From Nesterenkonia natronophila (GTDB taxonomy: Bacteria > Actinomycetota > Actinomycetes > Actinomycetales > Micrococcaceae), in assembly GCF_003595215.1 (NCBI RefSeq), contig NZ_QYZP01000002.1, positions 744,001-808,000 on the forward strand: 64,000 nt of DNA, written 5' to 3'. The translations under genes and the position numbers were made by a program. Positions 34,753-44,106 of the stretch are shown one piece after another. Numbering within the stretch: the stretch's first letter is position 1; each line of letters begins with the position of its first letter. The notes under the pieces are model-generated. The model searched no databases. It was not told the origin of the DNA and saw only the letters and a list, made by a program, of their open reading frames with translations.

Positions 34753-35388
34753 TTAGGCGGGCGCGACGCCGCGGGGGTGGTGCTCCCAGACCGCCTCGGC
34801 AGCGCGCAGCCGGCCCGACCCTTGGCGCACGGCGTGCAGAGCCAATATTCCGACGATTGCTGAGGGGTTGTGCAGGCGCCCGCCTAGGATTGCGTCCACC
34901 GCGTCGGCCAGCTCGACCCAGGCGAAGCTCATCTCGGCCTCTTCGGCCTGCCGGCTGTGGCGCTCAGCCTCAGGCACCTGGCTCAGGCCCTCGGCAAGAT
35001 AGACGCGAATTGCCTCGTTCTGCGCGCCAGGTGTGGTGTAGAAGTCCACCAGGACATGCCAATTGGCTGCACTCAGATCCGCTTCTTCGGCCAACTCCCG
35101 CTGCGCGGCAGGGAGCATCGGCTCGCCCGGGACATCCAAGAGTCCGGCCGGGACCTCCCACAGGTTCATGCGTACCGGGTGCCGGTACTGGTTGATCAGC
35201 AGGACGCGGTCATCTGCATCGACTGCCACCACCGCCACCGCTCCAGGATGGGTGACGAAGACGCGGGTGAGCTCCTCTCCCGACGTTCCGAAGTTGAAGC
35301 GTTCCTCTGCGACATTGAACACTGGAGTGCTCAGCAGAACACCCGACGTGGTGATCGGATACTCGGCTGGCGAGTCGCGCAGATTCAT
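34753..35388 (-). CDS. NUDIX hydrolase, ADP-ribose pyrophosphatase type
   Basis: 211 residues with a Nudix box running from GLLDVPGEP to AQRELAEEADL, which supplies the REXXEE metal-binding glutamates. VWEVPAGLLD and the late YLAEGLSQVP fit the ADP-ribose pyrophosphatase subgroup that clears free ADP-ribose and related sugar nucleotides. The ATG at 35388 is the first in frame and suits the family length. Convergent with ku, with 25 bases between the genes. Exact substrate not determined. Confidence 0.88.
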   Translation of the reverse strand: MNLRDSPAEYPITTSGVLLSTPVFNVAEERFNFGTSGEELTRVFVTHPGAVAVVAVDADDRVLLINQYRHPVRMNLWEVPAGLLDVPGEPMLPAAQRELAEEADLSAANWHVLVDFYTTPGAQNEAIRVYLAEGLSQVPEAERHSRQAEEAEMSFAWVELADAVDAILGGRLHNPSAIVGILALHAVRQGSGRLRAAEAVWEHHPRGVAPA

Positions 35389-35547
35389 GCGCTCAGCCTA
35401 CGGGTAATCAATGCCCGACGACGCCCCCACGCCGAGTGCATCCAGCAAGCTCTCAGCGCGAGCCCTGTCACTGGGCAGAGTTCTTGCCTACGTTGTGTCA
35501 CTGACCGATGCGCGTCCCTTGACGACACCTCACGGAGTTGAACCGCA

Positions 35548-36099
35548 ATGTCTGGATACGCCACCGCGAGCAGGGCACTTTCTCCGCTGAGCGCCGCAGC
35601 TCTGCTGGGCTCACTCGCCGCTTGCGCCTCGGACGAACCAGAGATCCCCACGGTGGATCCCAACGATCTAGAGACCGACGTGCTGGAGCCCGACGGTGCC
35701 GACCGTGATGACCCGCAGGACAGCGGGGGAGGCGTGTGCCACCTCCTCAGCGCTGAGGAGATCGAGACAGTCATCGCCGAACCGGTAGGTAAAGGTGAGG
35801 CCATGGGCGAATTGGGTGAAGTGGCTTCATGCATGTGGCCGCACCCTGAGGTTGAGCATCAGGGCGTCAGCGTGCTCAGCATCAGCGACAGTGACATACC
35901 CGGTGAGGAACTCTTTGACAGTATCGCCAGCGGCGAGCCCACGGAGGTCGGGGGCGCTGATGAGGCGGTATTCGACGAAGACAGCGAGAACCTGTGGGTG
36001 CGTTCTGAGGAAACGGTGCTCCAGCTGCAGCTTCACGCGTTCGCTTCCAGTGAGGATGAGTTCGGGGAACTCGCCGAGGTGATGGTCGGCAACCTGTGA
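35548..36099 (+). CDS. Small acidic lipoprotein, DUF3558-like
   Basis: 183 residues with a signal segment ending in a lipobox (LLGSLAACAS), so a likely lipid-anchored surface protein with the cysteine at residue 26. The mature part is highly acidic: a Pro/Asp-rich linker, then a globular domain from about residue 60 (GVCHLLSAEEIETVIAEPVG, MGELGEVASCMW). This resembles DUF3558-type actinobacterial lipoproteins, with a probable disulfide between the two cysteines. Function unknown. Confidence 0.72.
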   Translation: MSGYATASRALSPLSAAALLGSLAACASDEPEIPTVDPNDLETDVLEPDGADRDDPQDSGGGVCHLLSAEEIETVIAEPVGKGEAMGELGEVASCMWPHPEVEHQGVSVLSISDSDIPGEELFDSIASGEPTEVGGADEAVFDEDSENLWVRSEETVLQLQLHAFASSEDEFGELAEVMVGNL

Positions 36100-36194
36100 G
36101 CCGGGCGCACCGGCACTGCGGATCGGCTCCCGGTGCGGTGAGGCGATGACATAAAGTGTGGGGCATAGAACCCGACATCGCATAGGGAGCAAGA

Positions 36195-36962
36195 ATGATC
36201 CGCATTGTGCTGGTCCGCCACGGAGAGACCGAGTGGAACAAGGCCCACCGGCTGCAGGGCCGGTCTGACATTCCGCTGGCCGAATCGGGGGTCACACAGG
36301 CGCAGATCACGGGCGGGTTTGTCAGAGCGCAGAATCCCCAGCAGGGTTACGTGTCTTCGCTGGTGCGCACGCACCAAACGTTCGCCCAGTTCGGCCTCGA
36401 CCTTGAGCCGAGCATCAGGCCGGATCTGGCAGAACAGGACCTCGGTGAATGGGAAGGCGGCTACGCTGCGGAGATAAGGAATCGCTTCCCCGATCAGTTC
36501 GAAGGCTGGCGCGCTGGCACCTTCACTCCCACCGATGGTGAGACCTACCACGAACTGGTGACTCGGATGCGGGGCGCATTCTTCGACATTGTGCGTCGCA
36601 CGGCGGATGCCACCCCCAGTGTCTCGACTGATCTGAGCTTTGAGGTCCGCACCGCAGCAGCCGTGTCACACGGAGCGGCACTTCGGGTGCTGTTTGAGGG
36701 CCTGAAGCTGATAGACCGTCACCAGTTCATTCCACTGACCCCGGCTGCGGTCAGCGTGATAGATATTCCTCTGCATCGCGGGCCCGTCTCTTCATCCCTG
36801 CCGAGGGGCGGGCTCTCCGACGCCACAGATCACGAAGCCGAATCGGCGCTGATCCGCAGCCTCACCGACGAGCAGATCACCGACCTGTGTAGGCTCCGGC
36901 TGATCAACCTCTCGCCGGAGCTGCTCAACCCGGTGGTCACCGACACGGTGGCGATTGGCTGA
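36195..36962 (+). CDS. Histidine phosphatase (phosphoglycerate-mutase-like)
   Basis: 255 residues of the histidine phosphatase superfamily. The catalytic RHG motif is at residues 8-10 (LVRHGETEWNKAHRLQGRSD), with a second arginine in SSLVRTHQTFAQF and the late VSHGAALRVL histidine. A C-terminal extension of about 55 residues is not part of the core. A GGAGCAAG ribosome site precedes the ATG. It is the first of a possible run of three with the two DUF202 genes (gap five bases to the next). Substrate unknown; such enzymes act on sugar phosphates or related small molecules. Confidence 0.88.
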   Translation: MIRIVLVRHGETEWNKAHRLQGRSDIPLAESGVTQAQITGGFVRAQNPQQGYVSSLVRTHQTFAQFGLDLEPSIRPDLAEQDLGEWEGGYAAEIRNRFPDQFEGWRAGTFTPTDGETYHELVTRMRGAFFDIVRRTADATPSVSTDLSFEVRTAAAVSHGAALRVLFEGLKLIDRHQFIPLTPAAVSVIDIPLHRGPVSSSLPRGGLSDATDHEAESALIRSLTDEQITDLCRLRLINLSPELLNPVVTDTVAIG

Positions 36963-36967
36963 ACCTC

Positions 36968-37351
36968 GTGGCATCTGAGCCCCCCAACGCCAAACCCGAT
37001 ATGCGGGAGCGCATTCTAGGTGGCGGAGTCGACCCGGATCCGCGCTTCACCTTGGCCAATGAGCGAACATTCCTCTCGTGGATTCGCACGTCGTTGGCCC
37101 TGCTGGCCGGAGGCGTGGCGGTGGAGGCGCTCACACAGCAGATCTTTGAACCGCAGGTGCGGACCCTGCTGGCCGTGGTGCTTCTGGTGCTGGGAGCGCT
37201 GCTGGCCGCCGGCGCGTTTACCCGCTGGCTGCGGATCGAACGAAGCCTCCGCAACAAGAGACCCCTGCCACTGCCGCTCATCGCGCCGCTGCTCGGAGTC
37301 GGGGCAGCCGTGATCACGGTAGTGGTCATCATCGCTCTTATCCGAGGTTAA
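36968..37351 (+). CDS. DUF202 (YidH-family) membrane protein, first of pair
   Basis: 127-residue membrane protein. DUF202 landmarks are FTLANERTFLSWIRTSLALL before the first helix, followed by two more helices. The start GTG at 36968 follows the phosphatase stop by five bases, and the second DUF202 gene begins three bases after its end. Function unknown. Confidence 0.85.
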   Translation: MASEPPNAKPDMRERILGGGVDPDPRFTLANERTFLSWIRTSLALLAGGVAVEALTQQIFEPQVRTLLAVVLLVLGALLAAGAFTRWLRIERSLRNKRPLPLPLIAPLLGVGAAVITVVVIIALIRG

Positions 37352-37354
37352 CTC

Positions 37355-37684
37355 ATGGCCGCTGCAGCACTGACCCATCAGGACCCCGGTGTTCAGCCGG
37401 AACGGACTCTGCTTTCGTGGACTCGCACGGCCCTGCTTCTGATGGTCGTCGCCGGTTTTATGCTGCGTTGGGCGCCATATCACGGTGCCGCGGTACTGGG
37501 GCTGTTCTGCGGAGCGGCACTAGTGGCGGCCGGGATCTCACTGAGCCAGCGGCGTCGTCTCGGCAAAGCGGTACGAGGCATTAGTCGGGAGAGTTATCCG
37601 CCTGCTCTGGGCACCGTGGCTGCCCTAGCGCTCGCCGTGGTCGGCCTAGGTTCGGCTGCACTGGTGATGATGGCAGTCACGTGA
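37355..37684 (+). CDS. DUF202 membrane protein, second of pair
   Basis: 109 residues, three helices, with the family start QPERTLLSWTRTALLLMV. It is shorter than its neighbour and clearly related to it, so the two likely arose by duplication and form a membrane complex. Actinobacteria often keep DUF202 genes in such pairs. Role unknown. Confidence 0.85.
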   Translation: MAAAALTHQDPGVQPERTLLSWTRTALLLMVVAGFMLRWAPYHGAAVLGLFCGAALVAAGISLSQRRRLGKAVRGISRESYPPALGTVAALALAVVGLGSAALVMMAVT

Positions 37685-37757
37685 GAGACGCATGGGGAGA
37701 GGTCGCGGCGTCGTCGTGATCGCCTTAATGCCCCACGGCGCGGTAAGTTAGACCACC

Positions 37758-38837
37758 GTGGCACTGACTATTGGCATCGTGGGACTCCCCAATGTGGGCA
37801 AGTCGACCCTCTTCAACGCACTGACCCGGCAGACCATCCTGGCAGCGAACTATCCGTTCGCGACCATTGAACCCAATGTGGGGGTGGTGAACCTGCCCGA
37901 TGAGCGTCTCGACAAGCTGGCTGAGATCTTCTCTTCGGCGAAGATTCTTCCTGCAACGGTCTCCTTCGTGGACATCGCCGGGATCGTCAAGGGCGCCTCC
38001 GAGGGGGAGGGGTTGGGCAACCAGTTCCTGGCCAATATTCGCGAGGCTCACGCCATCGCCCAGGTGGTGCGGGTCTTTGAGGATGAGAACGTCGTTCACG
38101 TAGACGGCAAAGTGGATCCCACCAGCGACATGGAGACCATCAACACGGAGCTCATCCTGGCCGATATGCAGACCCTGGAGAATGCGATCCCGAAGCTGGA
38201 GAAGCAGGTGTCCGGCAAGAAGGCTGACAAGGTTACGCTGGATGCCTATCTGGAGGCGCAGAAGGTCCTTGAAGATGGGCGGACAGTCTTCTCAGAGGCG
38301 AAGTCACTGGATATGGAGCAGCTGCGCGGGTTGAATCTGCTCACCGCCAAACCACAGATCTTTGTCTTCAACGCCGACGACACGGTGCTCGGTTCCGCGG
38401 AGAAGCAGGCTGAATTGGCTGAGCTGGTCTCTCCGGCCGAAGCGGTCTTCCTCGATGCGAAGCTTGAAGCGGACTTGGTGGAGCTCTCCGCCGAGGAGGC
38501 TCGGGAAATGCTCGAGATGAACGGCCAGGACGAATCTGGCCTGGACCAGCTGGCCAGGGTGGGTTTCCGTACCTTGGGCCTGCAGACATATCTGACGGCT
38601 GGACCCAAAGAGTCCCGCGCGTGGACCATCCACAAGGGTGACACCGCGCCGGAGGCAGCTGGAGTGATCCATACGGATTTCCAGCGGGGATTCATCAAGG
38701 CCGAAATTGTGAGCTTTGAGGACCTGGTGGCCGCAGGTTCGATGAACGACGCCAAGGCTGCTGGCAAAGTGCGGCTTGAGGGCAAGGAATACATCATGAA
38801 GGACGGCGACGTTGTAGATTTCAAGTTCAACGTGTAG
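37758..38837 (+). CDS. ychF: Redox-regulated ribosome-binding ATPase YchF
   Basis: 359-residue OBG-type P-loop ATPase that binds ribosomes and influences oxidative-stress responses. Walker A is GLPNVGKST (9-17), switch-region signature VDIAGIVKGASEGEGLGNQF, then a coiled coil, and a C-terminal TGS domain ending GDVVDFKFNV. The start is a GTG. The final 28 bases reappear, with three synonymous changes, at 43201-43228, so this gene end looks like the insertion point of the DUF262 segment that follows. The protein itself is complete. Confidence 0.96.
   Translation: MALTIGIVGLPNVGKSTLFNALTRQTILAANYPFATIEPNVGVVNLPDERLDKLAEIFSSAKILPATVSFVDIAGIVKGASEGEGLGNQFLANIREAHAIAQVVRVFEDENVVHVDGKVDPTSDMETINTELILADMQTLENAIPKLEKQVSGKKADKVTLDAYLEAQKVLEDGRTVFSEAKSLDMEQLRGLNLLTAKPQIFVFNADDTVLGSAEKQAELAELVSPAEAVFLDAKLEADLVELSAEEAREMLEMNGQDESGLDQLARVGFRTLGLQTYLTAGPKESRAWTIHKGDTAPEAAGVIHTDFQRGFIKAEIVSFEDLVAAGSMNDAKAAGKVRLEGKEYIMKDGDVVDFKFNV
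38810..38837 (+). repeat. Left copy of 28-base ychF-end repeat (putative attachment site)
   Basis: The last 28 bases of ychF. The final 18 (TTCAAGTTCAACGTGTAG, 38820-38837) are identical to 43211-43228. The full 28 match the second copy at 25 positions, with all three mismatches at third codon positions. It is the left edge of the DUF262 insertion. Confidence 0.75.
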
Positions 38838-39608
38838 AAATGCCGCCTCGCCAGGGGTTTTGCCTTTCTACCCTAGCTTGAGATCGTGACTCGAGTTGTG
38901 AACTATCATCGGCTGCTAAGCGTTTGTCGCGCTGGTCTGGGCTGTTAATCGAACCCCTCGGAGTTCACGTATGCGCCGAAGCTGATTCAGGTGACGTTCC
39001 GGCGTCGTAAATCGGCCACCGCGAAGAGGTGCAGAGGACCGCTTTCGACACGGCTAGAGCCGCTCGGGAGGCGTGTTCGCACTAATTCAGAACCTGATTA
39101 CTCAACGGGGGATCGCCTCCTGCCCGAATCAGCGGAACACGGTCAAGTGAACCAGATGCCCAGGGCCTCCTCGCCCATGACGAGTTAGGGTGCGACTGAA
39201 AGGATCGACGGCGCTCTGGCGCCCCTTTCGAGGGCTAATCGGTTGTAGACCATGGGGACCGCACCATCACGGACCGCTAGACTAAAATTCTTGGGCATAC
39301 TCCGATTTTCCTTCGTGACTCACACAACGGTGCGGGCAAGAGCAGGCTCACCGCGGACGCGGCCGGGATAGGCCCAAGCAGCGAGCACCACTGCAGCTGT
39401 GATGGCTCCGCCCCCGGGAATCTAGGTAGCTGCGGGGTCCTCGCCTACCTCGAGCCTGGTGATGACAGCACGCTTCAGCGCGCTCTTCGTAGAGGACGCG
39501 GATTCTTTCTGGCTAGGCGCACGGCCTCGGTCCGCCCGGTCTGCGCCCAAAGTGCACTCCAGCACGACCCCTGGTGCAGAGTCCTACCGATCGATTACCG
39601 TCGACAAC
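38838..39608. other. Non-coding stretch after ychF, left part of the DUF262 insertion
   Basis: About 770 bases with no gene I can support. The frame of the first DUF262 gene is open from 39459, but the product before 39609 has no family resemblance. A hairpin GGCGC-TCTG-GCGCC at 39210-39223 followed by CCTTT could be a weak terminator. Stops occur often in all frames, so a decayed integrase could lie here, but I recognise no recombinase motif. Confidence 0.4.
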
Positions 39609-40949
39609 ATGACGATCAACCCCGAGATGCTGCAGTTCGTCTCCGTCGACGAGTTGTTAGGCACTCACGCTCCCGATCTGCGCATACCGGACTTCCAACG
39701 CCCTTACTCATGGTCTCCACGCATCGGGGCACAGCTGTTCACCGATGTCGCGGAGGCTCTCGACAGCAGGCCGGAGCATTCGTACATTATGGGCACCGTC
39801 ATCCTCTTGAGGCGTCCGAAGGAGTCGCATTTCGAGGTGGTCGATGGACAGCAGCGAATCCTGACCCTCCATCTGCTGCGGGCGCTTCTGCGCGGCCAGA
39901 GAATCCGCCATCTCCAGGCTGGGGACACGGCAATCCACCACGTCCATCAGGAGCTCTCGCGACGGGTATCCGACCTCGAACGTTCTCAGGGGTGCGTCGA
40001 CAGGTACCGGGATTTCCTCGACGCCAAGGTCAAAGTTCTGAGGATCGTCACCGATGACGAGGATGAGGCTTTCCAGTTCTTTGACTCGCAGAACTTTCGA
40101 GGGAAATCACTGCGTCCGCACGACTTGCTCAAGGCTTTCCACCTGCGCGAGATGGTGGATGCCAGCACTGCCGAGCAGCGCGCCGTGGTCGAGCGATGGG
40201 AGAGGGCCGACGAGAATGAGTTGGACCGGCTCTTCGGCACCTACCTGGCCCGCATCCACTGGTGGAGTCGTAACATGCCAGCGCATTCATTTGCCACCGA
40301 TGACCTCGATATCTTCAAGGGAGTCCGCAGGTCCACTCGCCGCCTGCCAGGGGCTGAATACCATCGCGCTGCCAAGGCGGTGCTTCCCGGCCTGCAGGAT
40401 TGGTCCTATCCTGATGCCGACCCGGCGACACGCAGAGACCTCAAGCGCGCCCAGCACCAGCTCGATGCTCCGGTCGCTGCGGGCAAGTACTTCTTCGACT
40501 ACGCCGCGTTCATGCTCGAGGAATATGAGCGGCTGGACGAGGAGCTCTTTTCCGACGTCAACACAGCCGGCTTCACGAGTGCGGAGCTCACGGTCTTCCA
40601 CGAAGGGGCGCGATTCAGGTACTGCCGGGAGCTGTACGTCGCCGCGGCCCTGTACTACACGAACAAGTACTCCGAGACCGATATGCCGCAGGTACGAGAC
40701 CACCTCTTCCGCTGGGCATACTCTCTCCGGTTGGCGTACGAACGTCTGAGCTGGAGAACCACGGACAACTACGCACGAGGGCTCAGAACCAATATGGAAG
40801 GCCTGAACAAGGTGAACCTGTTCTCCGCCATCCGCGACAGTCTCGATCCGCGGGAGATCAAGCTGGAGAACATGAGCGCCCCGCCCACGGCGCGGACGGA
40901 CAACCCCGAGGATGCACGGCTCCTCACTTTACTGAAGGAGACCCGCTGA
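39609..40949 (+). CDS. DUF262 protein 1 of a two-gene unit (no nuclease domain seen)
   Basis: 446 residues from the ATG at 39609 (MTINPEMLQF). The DUF262 (GmrS-like, ParB/Srx-type) domain shows IPDFQRPYSW at 26-35 and DGQQR at 79-83 (VVDGQQRILTLHLL). FQFFDSQNFRGKSLRPHDLL is a later conserved block. The C-terminal half is helical and lacks the H-x-x-P DUF1524 nuclease motif, so it is likely the sensing or nucleotide-using half. It stops one base before the second gene, whose ribosome site (GAAGGAGA) lies inside this gene. The true start could be further up; no strong ribosome site marks 39609. Confidence 0.75.
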   Translation: MTINPEMLQFVSVDELLGTHAPDLRIPDFQRPYSWSPRIGAQLFTDVAEALDSRPEHSYIMGTVILLRRPKESHFEVVDGQQRILTLHLLRALLRGQRIRHLQAGDTAIHHVHQELSRRVSDLERSQGCVDRYRDFLDAKVKVLRIVTDDEDEAFQFFDSQNFRGKSLRPHDLLKAFHLREMVDASTAEQRAVVERWERADENELDRLFGTYLARIHWWSRNMPAHSFATDDLDIFKGVRRSTRRLPGAEYHRAAKAVLPGLQDWSYPDADPATRRDLKRAQHQLDAPVAAGKYFFDYAAFMLEEYERLDEELFSDVNTAGFTSAELTVFHEGARFRYCRELYVAAALYYTNKYSETDMPQVRDHLFRWAYSLRLAYERLSWRTTDNYARGLRTNMEGLNKVNLFSAIRDSLDPREIKLENMSAPPTARTDNPEDARLLTLLKETR

Positions 40950-40950
40950 G

Positions 40951-42975
40951 ATGACACGGACCGTCGCTCAGGATGACGTCCAGGCCATCCCCGTCGGGCA
41001 GCTCTTCAGCCCGGACGCCCCCAGCTATTCGATCCCCCTCTACCAGCGCAATTACACCTGGGGCGAGGAGCAGATACACCGCTTAATCCACGACGTCTTC
41101 GACGCGGCCGAGCAGGAGAAGGCCAAGGACTACTTCCTCGGCAACCTTGTGGTTGCTCCTCCGCAACGGGTCGATGAGCCGTTTGACGTGATCGACGGAC
41201 AGCAGCGCCTGACCACCTTGTATATCCTGCTGGTCAAGCTCTCCTCCCGGCCAGGTCTGCAGAATCGCATCGGTCCGCTTCAGCCACTTACCTACGAGGC
41301 TCGGGAGAGGGCCACCCGCGCTCTCCGCGGCGTCGCCGATACGATCGATGAGCCGAGGGAGGATGAGAAGGATCGAGAGGACTCCGGCATCCTCCGCGCT
41401 TCGACGATCATCGAACAGCTACTGGACGGTGGGGCCGACGGTGCCCGCTTACAGAGCCCCCGGGTGATCGACTATCTACTCACTAGGGTCCGCGTCGTCC
41501 GCATGCCTATCGACCGGAGCGCCGATCTGAACCGGTACTTCGAGATCATGAACACGCGCGGTGCACAGCTCAGTCCCGTGGACATCGTCAAGGCGCGACT
41601 CCTCCGCTACCTGCCTGACCCTCTCGATCGCGCCCTACTGAACCGCGTCTGGACAGCATGCTCCGATATGGAGCACTACGTGGGGATGAGCGCCACCGCC
41701 GGAAACACCTCCCAACGCGCAGAGGTCTTTGGTCCCGACTGGGACAAGGTGCCGACATCAGATTTTTCCCGCTTGCGTGCCCAGCTCATCGACACCACCT
41801 CCGAAGCGGCCCTACCCGCCGCCGATGACGCTTCGAAAACGCTCGAATCCACCGCCCTGACGCTCGACGATGCGGTGGCTGCCTACTCCCAGACCACGGT
41901 CACGACCGAGTCGGAAGTTTCCGACGACGGTGAGCGGTTCACATCGCAGATCACGTTCCCGACTCTGCTGCTGCAGGTTCTCGCGGTGAAGGGAGCGGGC
42001 AGCAGCTCCGCACGGGAGTATGACCGTCAGCTCGACGACAAACTGCTAGTGCAGCGCTTCTCTGCACGCGTCGATTCACTGCCGCCGTGGGAGCGGATCG
42101 ACTGGGTGCGCAAGTTCACCACGGACCTGCTGCGCATCCGCTACCTGTTCGACCAGTTCATTCTCAAGCGTGATGCGACGCTGGCCACCGGGCACGAATC
42201 CACCACCGACGAGGAGCCTGGCAGCTGGTCGTTGTACCGGCTCGCGCGAGGATCGTCCCGGCGCGGCAACAGCTGGCAGGACATGCCCCGGTACCTCTCT
42301 ACATTCGCCGCTGACGAATCCGGTGCCGGACCGCGCAGCCTGCACCGACGGATCCTGTTGCTGCAGTCGGCGCTGCGCATCACCTACACCTCCCCTCGCA
42401 CGATGCACTGGATGACCGACGCACTGCGCTACGTCACCGAACTCGCCGATCACGATGAGCAGATCACAGCTCAAGGCTTCCTCCACCGTCTCGAGTCCCA
42501 TGCCCACGAGCGCCTGCGTGAGGCGATGACCCCGGACCCGGACAAGGAGGATACCGGTCCGGATGGGATGGCGCTCGGCTTCGCTATCCCGCGCATCGTG
42601 TTCACGTACCTGGACTACCTGTTGGTGGAGGAGATGAACCGATGGGACTTCACCTTCAGCTACCGCACCTCCGTGGAGCACTTCTCCCCGCGCACCGAGG
42701 ATATCGAGCACTCCTCCTTCACAGACCGCCTGGAAAATCCGCACCTTCTCGACTGGTTCGGGAACTTGGCGCTGGTCACCGTGAGCACCAACTCAAAGTT
42801 CAGCAACTACCTCCCTGTCCAAAAGGCGCAAAACCCCGCGCGGCGGCAAAGCCTGAAGCTCGAGCTGATGGCACGGCAGGCGGAGACCTGGAGTTGGAAC
42901 GACGCAGATGTGCGAACTCATCACGATAAGATGGTGGACTTGTTGCGCCGGGCGCTTGAAGGAGAGCGAGTTTGA
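40951..42975 (+). CDS. DUF262/DUF1524 protein 2 of the two-gene unit (GmrSD-like)
   Basis: 674 residues. The N-terminal DUF262 part carries IPLYQRNYTW (28-37) and DGQQR (82-86, in FDVIDGQQRLTTLYILL), then FEIMNTRGAQLSPVDIVKA. The C-terminal DUF1524-type region shows VEHFSPR (575-581, His577) and FGNLALVTVSTNSKFSNY, matching the His-Me nuclease layout in a slightly altered form. This makes it the probable nuclease of the pair. Translation is coupled to protein 1 (one-base gap). Both genes together look like a split or duplicated type IV restriction system. Confidence 0.8.
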   Translation: MTRTVAQDDVQAIPVGQLFSPDAPSYSIPLYQRNYTWGEEQIHRLIHDVFDAAEQEKAKDYFLGNLVVAPPQRVDEPFDVIDGQQRLTTLYILLVKLSSRPGLQNRIGPLQPLTYEARERATRALRGVADTIDEPREDEKDREDSGILRASTIIEQLLDGGADGARLQSPRVIDYLLTRVRVVRMPIDRSADLNRYFEIMNTRGAQLSPVDIVKARLLRYLPDPLDRALLNRVWTACSDMEHYVGMSATAGNTSQRAEVFGPDWDKVPTSDFSRLRAQLIDTTSEAALPAADDASKTLESTALTLDDAVAAYSQTTVTTESEVSDDGERFTSQITFPTLLLQVLAVKGAGSSSAREYDRQLDDKLLVQRFSARVDSLPPWERIDWVRKFTTDLLRIRYLFDQFILKRDATLATGHESTTDEEPGSWSLYRLARGSSRRGNSWQDMPRYLSTFAADESGAGPRSLHRRILLLQSALRITYTSPRTMHWMTDALRYVTELADHDEQITAQGFLHRLESHAHERLREAMTPDPDKEDTGPDGMALGFAIPRIVFTYLDYLLVEEMNRWDFTFSYRTSVEHFSPRTEDIEHSSFTDRLENPHLLDWFGNLALVTVSTNSKFSNYLPVQKAQNPARRQSLKLELMARQAETWSWNDADVRTHHDKMVDLLRRALEGERV

Positions 42976-43319
42976 TCAGTCTCTGACGTCTGAACGCCCC
43001 CGTCCCCGGGTGACTTACTTCAGGTCGATGAACGGGGAAGCGCGCGTCCAAACCCCAGCCGGCTCTTCTAGCCGATGTAAGCACTGGATATTCCCCTATC
43101 CCAGCGACCGTAAGACCGTAAGTATGGACCCGGCAACGGCATTGGGCGCCGTTCGGGGATGATGTGGATCGGTGGGTCGAGAGGTTATTCGACTTCGGAA
43201 CGTGGTGGACTTCAAGTTCAACGTGTAGCTCAATGAGTTTCCGGGAATGCCGCAGTCGTCCCACCTCACCGAACCGACTCGGGCTAGGCGACCTGTGGCA
43301 CGTAATTTAAGGTATACCC
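42976..43319. other. Gap after the DUF262 pair containing the right ychF-end copy
   Basis: No gene recognised. It contains the second copy of the ychF 3' end (43201-43228), then about 90 bases of leader for the SDR gene. The bases between 42976 and 43200 show no recombinase fragment. Confidence 0.5.
43201..43228 (+). repeat. Right, diverged copy of the ychF 3' end (putative attachment site)
   Basis: Encodes VVDFKFNV and the TAG stop in the ychF frame, with no ychF sequence before it. It differs from the left copy at three third-codon positions, so it is a ychF end from a different lineage rather than a fresh duplication. This is what is seen when an element carries its own version of the target gene's end and leaves the host's copy displaced. 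Confidence 0.72.
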
Positions 43320-43973
43320 ATGACGAATCCCCAGGGTGCGGTTGTTCTGGTAGTCGGCGCCACAGGCGGACTCGGCTCGCGGATCGCCGATCAGCTGGAG
43401 CGTGACGGCGCCATTGTTGCCCGGTCGTCTAAGTCTGCTGGGCACGACCTACGTGAACCTTCTGTGATTCGGGAGGTGCTGGAGGCCACGAATGCGCAGC
43501 ACGGAAGTCTCGATGGGGTAGTGATTGCGTCCGGGGTCGTTGCCTTCGGCGCCGCCTCCGAGATCGATCCCGCCACGGTGGACGAACTGTTCGCCGTGAA
43601 CACGACCAGTGCGATCCAGCTCATCACCCAGAGCCAGCCCTACCTCGCAGCCTCGGCACAAGCCGGCCGGGAGCCCTTCGTGTTAACACTGAGCGGCGTT
43701 GTCGCGGAGACACCGGTCGCCGGACTGGCAGCATACTCCGCGTCCAAAGCGGGGCTTGCGGCCTTCGTCGTCGCAGCGGCGCGCGAGTATCGTCGCGCGG
43801 GCATTCGACTCGTGGATGCCCGCCCTGGTCATACCGGCACCTCGCTGTCTGAGCACCCGATCGCCGGATCAGCGCCGCGATTCGGAGCGTCACTGGATCC
43901 AGACCTCGTTGCAGCGCGAATCGTCACTGCGATCGTCGATGGCGAGAAGGACCTGCCCAGCACCGCCTTCTAG
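43320..43973 (+). CDS. SDR-family oxidoreductase
   Basis: 217-residue Rossmann-fold short-chain dehydrogenase. The cofactor motif is GATGGLGSRIA near residue 14, the active-site YSASKAG near residue 141, and the NAG-like position reads IASGVVAFG. The serine of the triad falls in TLSGVVAETP. Short for the family. It follows the DUF262 insertion and belongs to the host backbone. Substrate unknown. Confidence 0.88.
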   Translation: MTNPQGAVVLVVGATGGLGSRIADQLERDGAIVARSSKSAGHDLREPSVIREVLEATNAQHGSLDGVVIASGVVAFGAASEIDPATVDELFAVNTTSAIQLITQSQPYLAASAQAGREPFVLTLSGVVAETPVAGLAAYSASKAGLAAFVVAAAREYRRAGIRLVDARPGHTGTSLSEHPIAGSAPRFGASLDPDLVAARIVTAIVDGEKDLPSTAF

Positions 43974-44106
43974 TTGCGACTGAGATGATGACACAGAGTG
44001 TTGAATGCGCAAGGCACGACTCCAGAGTGCGAGCTGGCCTTCTACTAGGGTGGTCAATGAGGAAGCAGACCAGATTGGACCACACCCGATAAAGGAGCCT
44101 TGAGTC

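Noticed and set aside
38991..39188. Possible small gene or decayed integrase between ychF and the DUF262 pair
   Set aside because: No recombinase motif or ribosome site; too short to support.
39210..39230. Hairpin with short T run as a terminator
   Set aside because: Stem is only five pairs and the T run is weak; noted only within the gap entry.
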